Positions 26,285 through 33,541 of a stretch of 64,000 nucleotides of DNA are shown here, piece by piece. The stretch comes from an uncultured Acidobacteriota bacterium (GTDB lineage: Bacteria > Acidobacteriota > JAAYUB01): NCBI GenBank assembly GCA_937925645.1, contig CALAMB010000485.1:1-64000 (forward strand), read 5' to 3'. The notes under the pieces are model-generated. The model saw only the letters and a program-made list of their open reading frames with translations, had not been told where the DNA came from and did no database searches. Both the position numbers and the translations under genes were made by a program. The number at the start of each line of letters is the position of its first letter. The stretch's first letter is position 1.

Positions 26285-27645
26285 TGTACCTGAAAAAAGC
26301 CATCGGCGTGTTCTATCACGACGATGATCTGGACATCGAGGTTGTCGCCCGCAGCCTCGGTGACATTCACTTTCTGGGCGGATTGACGTTGAGCGGTCTG
26401 TCCCAGAAAGACCCGCTGGTGTTTCGTTCGGAGCTCGAGGATTTCTTCGCCGGCCTGAAAATCAAGCCGGAGAACGTGGTCGTCGGCCTCGCGCCGGATC
26501 AGCTCGCGTTCCGGCGCCTGATCCTGCCGGCCGAAGCCGAGGACAATCTGGAACAGGCGATCCGGCTCCAGATCATGAACGTGGTGCCCTCCGACACCGA
26601 GGAGTTCTGCGCCGAACGAATCGTCCGGCGCGGCGCGGACGGCAAGTCCTTCGAGGTCGATCTCTACATCATCCCCCGCGAGCGCGTGCGCAAGCTGCTC
26701 GATTTGCTGCGGCAACTGGGCCTGGCCCCCCAGGCGATGACGCTGACCGCGCTCGGTTTCGAGCGCCTGCTCAAAAAATCCGGCCAGGCCGCACAGACTC
26801 CTGTGTTCATCGCCGACCTGGATCTGAACAACTTCGCCGTGCACGTCTTCCAGGACGGCCGGTTCACGTACTTCAAGCTGGCGTGGATCAACCCGGCCAA
26901 CAAAAACATCCAGAACGTGCTCAAGGAAGTGGAGCGGTGCGCATCGCTGATCCAGCTTGCGGATGACCAGGACATCGACGTGATGCTCAACATCTCCGAT
27001 CCCAACTGGCAGGATCAGTTGGTGGAGGGCGAGTATCCCTTCCTCCGGTACCTCAAGGAATGCTCCCCCTTTCCGGAACGGACCACGCAGAATCTCAAAC
27101 CGCTCTCCGTGGCCCTCCAGGCGCTGGATTACAACCGCCGCTCCTTCAACCTTATCCCCGCCGAATGGCGGGAAAAGTCGTCGTCGATCACGCTGGTGCC
27201 GACGCTTATCCTGGCGGCGGGTCTGGTCATCTTGCTGGGGATCAGTTTCACGCGCGTCTATTTCCAGGAGTCGTCTTACAATGACCAGCTCCAGCGAAAC
27301 ATTGCCAAGATCGACCGGGAGTATCGTGGCACCATGCAGTTGCGCCGAAACATTGTCCGCGTCCGCAACCAACTGGACACCTATCAGAACGTGATCAAGA
27401 AACCGATTTCCGATCTGGACATCCTGCGCGAGCTGACTGAAAAGGCGGGCGACAAAACGTATCTCAGCGAATATGTCCGCGCGAACAACCTGATTGTCAG
27501 CGGGTACACCGACTCGGTGCTGGACTTGCAGACACGACTGACCGCCATCCGGTTTTTCAAGGGCATCAATCTGCAGGGGTCCATCACCAAGACCAAGGAA
27601 GGGCTCGAACACTTCCGCTTCGAGATCCAACTGCTGGAGGAATGA
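26281..27645 (+). CDS. gspL: T2SS platform protein GspL (PilM/PilN-like)
   Basis: Bitopic platform protein that recruits GspE. The 454-aa product has a cytoplasmic actin-like (PilM-type) part, residues ~1-295 (ENVVVGLAPDQLAFRRLILP, DNLEQAIRLQIMNVVPSDTE, YIIPRERVRKLLDLLRQLGL, FIADLDLNNFAVHVFQDGR). A membrane helix spans ~303-325 (LVPTLILAAGLVILLGISF). A PilN-like periplasmic part includes a coiled coil and FKGINLQGSITKTKEGLEHF. It reads like a fusion of PilM and PilN. Start overlaps gspK by 4 bp; gspM follows after 1 bp. Confidence 0.85.
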   Translation: MMYLKKAIGVFYHDDDLDIEVVARSLGDIHFLGGLTLSGLSQKDPLVFRSELEDFFAGLKIKPENVVVGLAPDQLAFRRLILPAEAEDNLEQAIRLQIMNVVPSDTEEFCAERIVRRGADGKSFEVDLYIIPRERVRKLLDLLRQLGLAPQAMTLTALGFERLLKKSGQAAQTPVFIADLDLNNFAVHVFQDGRFTYFKLAWINPANKNIQNVLKEVERCASLIQLADDQDIDVMLNISDPNWQDQLVEGEYPFLRYLKECSPFPERTTQNLKPLSVALQALDYNRRSFNLIPAEWREKSSSITLVPTLILAAGLVILLGISFTRVYFQESSYNDQLQRNIAKIDREYRGTMQLRRNIVRVRNQLDTYQNVIKKPISDLDILRELTEKAGDKTYLSEYVRANNLIVSGYTDSVLDLQTRLTAIRFFKGINLQGSITKTKEGLEHFRFEIQLLEE

Positions 27646-27646
27646 C

Positions 27647-28309
27647 GTGAACATCTCACGCAGGGACCGGCGGGTCATTCTCATCGGCGGCGTGATCGTC
27701 GCGCTGTTGGCGGTCGCCTGGTACGGGGTGCTGCCGCTGGTCGAATACGCCCGGCAGCTCGAAACCGACAAGAGCCAGTTGGAGGGCGATTTGATCCGCA
27801 AGGCGGAGATCATCCGCCAGAAGGATCAATATCAGCAGTCGCTGGCTCGGCTGATGGCCGCCGAAGATAGTTTTCGGTCGATCATGATCGAGGGCACCGA
27901 TCCCACCCAGGTGACCTCCGAGCTGCACCGGGTAATCAACACGCTGGCCGAGCAGCACGGGATCAACGTTTCACGGATCGATGCCTCACTGAAACCCGAG
28001 CGGTTCGACACCGAGAAGGTGAAGCAAAATCCCTTCATGAGCAATTTCCTCAAGCTCCGCGTGCGGGCATCGCTCAAGTGCACGCCCGACAAGTTGATGG
28101 CGATGCTGGCCTCGATCGAAGGGCATCCGAAGTTCATGGTGGTGGAGCGATTGGAAGTCCGCGCCTGGAACGTCCGGCCCGACAAGGAAATCAATCCGGA
28201 TATCGTCATCATGACCATGATTTTCAAACCGGACGAATCCGGAGTCGATAAAAAGAAAAGTTCCAGCCAGGCCCGCCTGGCTGTCAATCCCCCGGGAGGC
28301 CGATCATGA
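27647..28309 (+). CDS. gspM: T2SS platform protein GspM (PilO-like)
   Basis: Bitopic inner-membrane partner of GspL. The 220-aa product has a short cytoplasmic lead, one helix at ~10-30 (VILIGGVIVALLAVAWYGVL), a coiled coil (LETDKSQLEGDLIRKAEIIR), and a ferredoxin-like periplasmic domain (QHGINVSRIDASLKPERFDT, LMAMLASIEGHPKFMVVERL). GTG 27647 follows GGAGG at the gspL end. Sequence identity in GspM is low across families; position and topology support the name. Confidence 0.82.
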   Translation: MNISRRDRRVILIGGVIVALLAVAWYGVLPLVEYARQLETDKSQLEGDLIRKAEIIRQKDQYQQSLARLMAAEDSFRSIMIEGTDPTQVTSELHRVINTLAEQHGINVSRIDASLKPERFDTEKVKQNPFMSNFLKLRVRASLKCTPDKLMAMLASIEGHPKFMVVERLEVRAWNVRPDKEINPDIVIMTMIFKPDESGVDKKKSSSQARLAVNPPGGRS

Positions 28310-29130
28310 AACGACCCATTATTCTGGCCAATATTGTCCTGGTGTTGTGCATGGCGGGACTGACCTACAAGCTTAAACTGGACTGGGACCGCTGGAACCA
28401 GCAACACAACCTGCAGAAGCTCATGGAGCGGATCAAGCCGCCTGCTTCGGAATTTCCGGCGGTCGACGTTCAGCCCGTCCGCGCCACCATGTCGGCGAAT
28501 GAACTGAGTTTCATCTCCGACAACAACCTGTTTCACCGGGATCGCAACATGGTCCTGCCGAAAGCCAACGAGCAAGCCACAGCGGCCGTCCGGCTGACCA
28601 ACCCGCCCGAGATCATGGGAGTCATTGCCATTGAGGGTCGGCAGTACGTCCAGGCCCGACCCTCAAAAGGCGGGGACGAAGGCGGCCGCGCGGTTCAGCT
28701 GGCGGAAGGCGACACGTGGGACGACATCTGGCGGCTTGAAGCCATCCGCGACGACCGGATCGTCCTCGTGTCCGGAGAGGCCCGCGAGGAAGTCCTGTTC
28801 CACGATCCCACCAAGCGCCGGGCCCAGAAAGCGTCCGGCTCCAGCCAGGCGAAGGGCAAGTCCGACGTTCTGACCATCGGCAGCGCATCCGGCAAATCGG
28901 CAGCCAGCCGGCCTGCATCCACGTCGGCCTCGGCTGAGGTGGCGCCGCCGAAGACCTCGGCCTCGACGGTGACATCCCCGACGTCCGCGCGCTCCCGGAC
29001 CGGCAACACCCGGGATTTTTTGAACCGGCGCAGCAGCACGTCGCAATCCCGCTCCCGAACCGGCGCATCTCCCACGACCCCGTCACAACGGTCCAGTTTC
29101 TTCCGCGCCGGCCAGCGCAAGACCAATTGA
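28306..29130 (+). CDS. gspC: GspC-like T2SS protein with Ser/Arg-rich tail
   Basis: Bitopic protein expected to connect the inner platform to the secretin. The 274-aa product has an N-terminal helix (ILANIVLVLCMAGLTYKLKL), then a proline-containing linker, then a homology-region-like beta domain at ~60-165 (LSFISDNNLFHRDRN, PPEIMGVIAIEGRQYVQA, DIWRLEAIRDDRIVLVS). The C-terminal ~105 residues are low complexity (Ser, Thr, Ala, Arg, Gln), with no PDZ or coiled coil. Start overlaps gspM by 4 bp. The usual order has gspC first; here it is next to last. Name from topology and position, not from strong motifs. Confidence 0.72.
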   Translation: MKRPIILANIVLVLCMAGLTYKLKLDWDRWNQQHNLQKLMERIKPPASEFPAVDVQPVRATMSANELSFISDNNLFHRDRNMVLPKANEQATAAVRLTNPPEIMGVIAIEGRQYVQARPSKGGDEGGRAVQLAEGDTWDDIWRLEAIRDDRIVLVSGEAREEVLFHDPTKRRAQKASGSSQAKGKSDVLTIGSASGKSAASRPASTSASAEVAPPKTSASTVTSPTSARSRTGNTRDFLNRRSSTSQSRSRTGASPTTPSQRSSFFRAGQRKTN

Positions 29131-29169
29131 TCCGCGCCCATCGGTCAATCAAGGATAGGAGTTCTCAAT

Positions 29170-31659
29170 ATGACGAATCGAATGATCCTGGTTCTGGCGC
29201 TCGGCGCATTCATCTCCTGCCTGCCGGCGGGTCCGGCGGTATGGCCCGTCGCGCACGCCAATCCGAGCGGCGCCGCCTTCACGCAGGACACCGAGCCCGA
29301 AGAAAAGCAGACCGACACCCCCGCGCCCAAAACAGCTGAAGATATCAAGAAAAAACGGGAAGAGATGCAGAAGCGCCTGAACGCCATCCGGTCCCAACGC
29401 TCCACCCGTCAGACTCCGTCCAAGGCCGGCGAGGTGGCGCCGCGGCGCGCCCCGATTCCGGTCGAGACTCAGGCCACCCCACCGGCCGATCCGGCGCAAT
29501 CGCCCGATGAGACGGAACCGAAGCCGGAAGGCGACCAGCCGGCCACCGCTGCCCCGGCAACTCCACCGTCCCAGGTCAGGGCCAACGTCTCCGCGAAAGG
29601 CATCAGTCTGAAATACAATGACGTCGATCTGCTCGATTTCATCGACATTGTCGCCGGCATTCTCAATCTCAGCTACCTCATCGATCCGCAGGTTTCCGGC
29701 CGCGTCAGCATCAACATGAACTCGCCGGTGCCCCGGGAAGCCCTCTATGACATTTTTATCGACATCTTGCGCATCAACGGGGCGACCATCATCAAATCGG
29801 GGGAGATCCGCCACATCGTTCCCATCGAAGAGAGCAAGCAGTACCCGTCGACCATCCAGAAAATCGACTCCGACTATTCCTCCGAGGGCAACGATCTGAC
29901 CACCGTCATCGTCCCGATCGAGTTCATTCCGTCGGCCGACATCGCCAAGCTTCTGGACGAATTCAAAACGGCGAAGACGCTGATCATCAATTACGAGACA
30001 TACAACCTGCTGGTCCTGACCGATTTCAAGGACAACCTGCGCAAACTCCTGCAGATCATCAAAATTCTGGACGGCGAGTTCTTCGAGGTCAACAAAATCG
30101 AGCTCATCACCGTCAAATACAACAAGGCGGAGGATCTGGCCAAGGACCTGGAGGCGGTGTTCAACGCGGGCGGCTCATCGAGCGGCATCCGGTTCATCGC
30201 GGTGCCCCGCATGAACGCAATTCTGGTGGTCTGCCGCACGCCTCGTGCGCTCGAGACGGTATTCAAGTGGGTGGAGAAGCTGGACACCCCCTCGTCGAGC
30301 GGCCTGGAAACGTTCGTATACAAAGTCGAAAACACCACGGCCACAAACATCGCCGACATCCTGGGCCAGCTTTTCGCGGATCAGGGCGCCCAGGTGGGCA
30401 CCGTGTCGGCCCCCCAGCGGGCGATCCAAACCGGCGAAGGCGGATCGGAACGATCCGCCGCCAGCATGCCGTCCGGCGGTCAGACCATCAGTCCGCAGCT
30501 CAAGGGGACCATGCGCGGCAGCGAGCGCGGACCGATTCAGGGCCTGTCCGGCGGTGTGAAAATCATCGTGGACGAACTCAACAACAACATGATCATCCAC
30601 GGCACCCAGGCGGATTATGAATTCCTGCTGAAAACCATCAAAAAGCTGGATGTCCTGCCCCGCCAGGTGCTCATCGAAGCCAAGGTGATCCGGGTCGATC
30701 TGAGCGATTCGCTCAAGATGGGCGTGAACTACTTCCTGCAGCAGCGGTCGGGCACCTATCCGCCCACCACCGGCTCCATCAGCTGGGGGGAGAGTGCCGG
30801 GCTGAGCGTCAGCTCCATTGCGGTGTTCGGATCCCGTGAAATCAAGGCCCTGCTGGACACGCTGGAGACCATCTCGAAGATTCAGGTGTTGAACAGCCCA
30901 TCCGTTCTGGTGTTGGACGGCAACGAAGCCACGATCAGCGTCGGCACCGAGATCCCCATCGCCACGAGCACCTACACCAATCCGTGGGCGAACAATCAGG
31001 ACCCGAATTACAACATCACCAACACCCAGATCCAATACCGCTCCACCGGCGTCAACCTCAGCGTGTCGCCCCGGATCAGCGCCTCCGGCATCGTCACCCT
31101 GGAAATCGCCGTGGAAGTCAGCTCGCCCGGAGACAGCGCCGGCGGGCTGGGCGGCTCCCCTCCGATCAACGCGTCCAACGTCAACTCTACCCTGGTGGTC
31201 GAAGACGGCAAGTCGGTCCTCATCGCCGGCCTGATCAAGGAGGAAAGCACCAATTCACGCAGTGCCGTTCCGCTCATCGGCCATGTGCCGATCTTCGGCT
31301 GGCTCTTCAGCTCCACCACCGTGTCGAAGGCGCGGACGGAGCTCATCGTCATCCTGTCGCCCCGGGTGATCCACACCACCCAGGACGCCACCGACGCCAC
31401 GTACCATGTCGTCGAAACCCTCTCCAACATCAACAAGTATTTGAAGAAAAAATGGCCCCAGGGCGAGTTGGGCATACTGCGCGACACCTCGGAACGCGCC
31501 AAGGCCATGGAAGAATATTTCCGGGACGGTCACAAACCGGAGCAACCGGAGTCTGAATCGCCCGAAAACAAGCCGGACACTCCGCCGCCGGCAGAGAAGC
31601 CGCCGCAAACACCTGAGCCGCCGCCGGATAAAGCGGATCCACCGTCTCACGTTCACTGA
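29170..31659 (+). CDS. gspD: T2SS secretin GspD
   Basis: Outer-membrane channel of the T2SS. The 829-aa product has a signal peptide (ILVLALGAFISCLPAGPAVW), a charged and Pro/Ala-rich segment at ~35-140, N-domains (ISLKYNDVDLLDFIDIVAGI; TVIVPIEFIPSADIAKLLDE; IELITVKYNKAEDLAKDLEA; ETFVYKVENTTATNIADILG) and the secretin core (LDVLPRQVLIEAKVIRVDLS, INSP-like VLNSPSVLVLDGNEATISVG, LVVEDGKSVLIAGLIKEE, VPLIGHVPIFGWLF, ELIVILSPRVI). A Pro/Glu/Lys-rich tail of ~45 residues ends the protein. No S-domain or lipobox is obvious. It is followed by a strong terminator. Confidence 0.94.
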   Translation: MTNRMILVLALGAFISCLPAGPAVWPVAHANPSGAAFTQDTEPEEKQTDTPAPKTAEDIKKKREEMQKRLNAIRSQRSTRQTPSKAGEVAPRRAPIPVETQATPPADPAQSPDETEPKPEGDQPATAAPATPPSQVRANVSAKGISLKYNDVDLLDFIDIVAGILNLSYLIDPQVSGRVSINMNSPVPREALYDIFIDILRINGATIIKSGEIRHIVPIEESKQYPSTIQKIDSDYSSEGNDLTTVIVPIEFIPSADIAKLLDEFKTAKTLIINYETYNLLVLTDFKDNLRKLLQIIKILDGEFFEVNKIELITVKYNKAEDLAKDLEAVFNAGGSSSGIRFIAVPRMNAILVVCRTPRALETVFKWVEKLDTPSSSGLETFVYKVENTTATNIADILGQLFADQGAQVGTVSAPQRAIQTGEGGSERSAASMPSGGQTISPQLKGTMRGSERGPIQGLSGGVKIIVDELNNNMIIHGTQADYEFLLKTIKKLDVLPRQVLIEAKVIRVDLSDSLKMGVNYFLQQRSGTYPPTTGSISWGESAGLSVSSIAVFGSREIKALLDTLETISKIQVLNSPSVLVLDGNEATISVGTEIPIATSTYTNPWANNQDPNYNITNTQIQYRSTGVNLSVSPRISASGIVTLEIAVEVSSPGDSAGGLGGSPPINASNVNSTLVVEDGKSVLIAGLIKEESTNSRSAVPLIGHVPIFGWLFSSTTVSKARTELIVILSPRVIHTTQDATDATYHVVETLSNINKYLKKKWPQGELGILRDTSERAKAMEEYFRDGHKPEQPESESPENKPDTPPPAEKPPQTPEPPPDKADPPSHVH

Positions 31660-31668
31660 CCGACTTGC

Positions 31669-31698
31669 AACAGGGTCCCCCGGGACCCTGTTTTGTTT
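31669..31698 (+). terminator. Rho-independent terminator of the sigma-T2SS operon
   Basis: A perfect inverted repeat, 31669-31679 with 31682-31692 (loop opened to 4 nt in practice), GC-rich, followed by TTGTTT. It sits 10 bp after the gspD stop. Confidence 0.88.
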
Positions 31699-31798
31699 GC
31701 CTCGGAATTTAGCAACTTTTCGGGCGGATTTTTATCTCTATGGTATGGATGGCGTTGATCTGTGAAATTTCGCCCGAATACGGCACTAGCTTAAACCG

Positions 31799-32368
31799 TT
31801 GAATGCCCAAGACCTCCAGTTATTGATTCAGCAGGCTCAAGATGGCGACCGGAATGCGTGCCATCTGCTGTACCAGCATTTCGTCGCCCGAATCTTCAAT
31901 TTCGTCCTGGGCATGGTGCGGAGCCGGGAGGACGCTGAAGACGTCACCCAGGACGCCTTCATCCAGGCATTCAACAACCTGCTCCACCTTAAGGACCCGG
32001 GCAAGTTCGAACAGTGGTTGTACCGGATCGCTCGAAATGAAGTGTACCAACGCTTCCGAAAGAAGAAGGTCCAAGAGGTCACCCTGGAGCCCGAGAGTCT
32101 TCCCGGCGGTGATGCCAGCGTCCGGCATTCGGTCAGCAACCCGGAAGAAGAGGTCCTGACGGTGGAACTGGAGCAAGTCATTCAGCATACGCTCGCCGAG
32201 TTGCCACCGAAACTGCGCGAGGTGTTCATTTTGTCCGTGCTTCAGGAACTGAGTTACAAGGACATCGCGGACATCGTCGACCGGTCGCTCCTGTCGGTGA
32301 AGACGGATATTTACCGGGCCAGGGTTTTCGCCAAAGAAATGATCAAGCGGTATTTGTCTCAAGGTTAA
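31799..32368 (+). CDS. Second ECF-type sigma factor
   Basis: A 189-aa ECF sigma factor. Region 2: NACHLLYQHFVARIFNFVLG, SREDAEDVTQDAFIQAFNNL, KFEQWLYRIARNEVYQRFRK. Region 4: HTLAELPPKLREVFILSVLQ, LSYKDIADIVDRSLLSVKTD. TTG 31799 is used; no better start lies nearby, and the ribosome site is weak. It begins 130 bp after the T2SS operon stop and is followed after 4 bp by a one-TM protein in the place of an anti-sigma factor. The upstream gap holds an AT-rich stretch but no convincing -35/-10, as expected if it is self-driven by an ECF promoter. Confidence 0.9.
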   Translation: MNAQDLQLLIQQAQDGDRNACHLLYQHFVARIFNFVLGMVRSREDAEDVTQDAFIQAFNNLLHLKDPGKFEQWLYRIARNEVYQRFRKKKVQEVTLEPESLPGGDASVRHSVSNPEEEVLTVELEQVIQHTLAELPPKLREVFILSVLQELSYKDIADIVDRSLLSVKTDIYRARVFAKEMIKRYLSQG

Positions 32369-32372
32369 TGAT

Positions 32373-32915
32373 ATGAATCGGCTGCCATTGCGTTATCAGC
32401 TTCACTTCCTGATCGGGGATACCCGGTTGGGCCGGCGTGTGTTCCGGCGCTTCGAGGAATCGTCCGATATCCGGCGGCTCCGGAGAGAAGAAGCTGAGGT
32501 GGACACTTTTTTCCGCCAGCACTTCCAAGCCGCCGAGCCGTCGTCCGACATGTGGCCGCAAATCGCGCGACGGCTGGCCGAGCCCGGCGGGCGTGCGGTT
32601 TCCTTCGCCACACCCGGTCGACTGGCGCCCCGGACAGTGCTGACCGCCGCCGCCGCCGTGTTGCTCGTCGCCGCTCTCGCCATGTTGATGCCGTGGTCTG
32701 CCGGCCCTTCGCGGCAGGAGATGCTCAGCGCCATCGACAGCCGCTACGAGGCCATCTGGGCGGTCGACGCCGTCTCACAGACAAATCCGTTCGACGGCAG
32801 CGGCATTCTGGAATCGACCGCGGATGAAAATCCGTTCCAGATTGCCGGAGGATCGGCTGCGGCCAGTCTGCAACTCGACGAAAACCCGTTTCGGCAATTG
32901 ATCCGGCATGATTAA
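32373..32915 (+). CDS. One-TM protein with three NPF motifs, putative anti-sigma factor
   Basis: A 180-aa bitopic protein. Residues 1-85 are basic and presumed cytoplasmic (FRRFEESSDIRRLRREEAEV, SDMWPQIARRL). A membrane helix spans ~88-107 (VLTAAAAVLLVAALAMLMPW). The outer ~70 residues carry NPF at 138-140, 153-155 and 171-173, the last in DENPFRQLIRHD at the very C-terminus. There is no ZAS zinc motif, so anti-sigma function is inferred from position directly after the sigma gene and from topology. A closely similar motif, DDNPFTQVL, occurs in the secreted FG-GAP protein two genes on. The role of the NPF tail is unknown. Confidence 0.78.
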   Translation: MNRLPLRYQLHFLIGDTRLGRRVFRRFEESSDIRRLRREEAEVDTFFRQHFQAAEPSSDMWPQIARRLAEPGGRAVSFATPGRLAPRTVLTAAAAVLLVAALAMLMPWSAGPSRQEMLSAIDSRYEAIWAVDAVSQTNPFDGSGILESTADENPFQIAGGSAAASLQLDENPFRQLIRHD

Positions 32916-32934
32916 AAGCTTAGGAGATTAACAT

Positions 32935-33426
32935 ATGGCAGGCGCAATTCAATTCCAACGATCCGGAAAACGATTGTTGCTGGCGGTGATCGGCCTGATG
33001 ATCTGCCTGGCGAGTTTCGGTCCGGCTGCCGCCGTCGAGTCGGCCGGCGTCGACACCCAAACCGTCAAGCAGCTATCCATCGCCGAAACGCAGCATGAGA
33101 TCATCCAACTCCTGATCCAGAAAGGTGAATACCAGAAAGCGATCGTTGAACTGGTTGTGATTCTCGACCTCGACCTGCCCGCAACCTATGAAGAAGCCGT
33201 CTTCAAAGAAATCGTCATCGTCACCAAGAAACTCTACGATGCGGGCCAGAAGGAATACGCCTACGAAGTGCTGGAGCTGGGCTTCAATTCGCTGAAAGCC
33301 GCGGAGCTCCGCGCCCGCGTGCTGAACGTTAAAGCCGGTCTGTTGAAGCGCGACGGACGCCTGGACGAGGCGATCCAGACTTACAAGCAGGAAGTGGAGT
33401 TGCGCGAAAAGAAATCCGCCAAATAG
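32935..33426 (+). CDS. Small exported helical-repeat (TPR-like) protein
   Basis: A 163-aa protein with an N-terminal signal or anchor (RLLLAVIGLMICLASFGPAA). The mature part is helical: TQHEIIQLLIQKGEYQKAIV, ILDLDLPATYEEAVFKEIVI, AYEVLELGFNSLKAAELRAR, LLKRDGRLDEAIQTYKQEVE, a pattern of about three TPR-like pairs. It is 19 bp after the NPF-tail gene, in the second sigma cassette, and probably cotranscribed. TPR proteins bind short linear motifs, so the NPF tail is a conceivable ligand (inference). Confidence 0.78.
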   Translation: MAGAIQFQRSGKRLLLAVIGLMICLASFGPAAAVESAGVDTQTVKQLSIAETQHEIIQLLIQKGEYQKAIVELVVILDLDLPATYEEAVFKEIVIVTKKLYDAGQKEYAYEVLELGFNSLKAAELRARVLNVKAGLLKRDGRLDEAIQTYKQEVELREKKSAK

Positions 33427-33456
33427 TCAAACCTGTTTCTCAGCCGACCGGATTTA

Positions 33457-33481
33457 AATTCCCAGAATTATTATTTTTTTC
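33457..33481 (+). terminator. Weak AT-rich terminator after the TPR-like gene
   Basis: AATTC (33457-33461) pairs with GAATT (33465-33469), followed by a run of Ts. The stem is short, so this is tentative. Confidence 0.3.
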
Positions 33482-33526
33482 TTTACATAGTTTTTTTTTG
33501 GTGTCAGAATTAGATCGTTAATCTAA
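33482..33526 (+). promoter_or_regulatory. Promoter with overlapping palindromic operator
   Basis: TTTACA (33482-33487), 17 nt containing nine Ts, then CAGAAT (33505-33510). Directly after it, TTAGAT (33510-33515) and ATCTAA (33521-33526) form an inverted repeat with a 5-nt spacer across the likely transcription start. The next gene begins at 33542. Confidence 0.5.
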
Positions 33527-33541
33527 CTGGACGGGTCTTTT

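Noticed and set aside
26233..27813. 526-codon open frame on the minus strand
   Set aside because: Antisense to gspL; the sense frame has correct topology and operon overlaps.
31699..31798. Sigma70 promoter for the second ECF gene
   Set aside because: TATGGT (31739) and TTGATC (31755) are present, but neither has a partner box at proper spacing; ECF-type promoter cannot be judged by eye.
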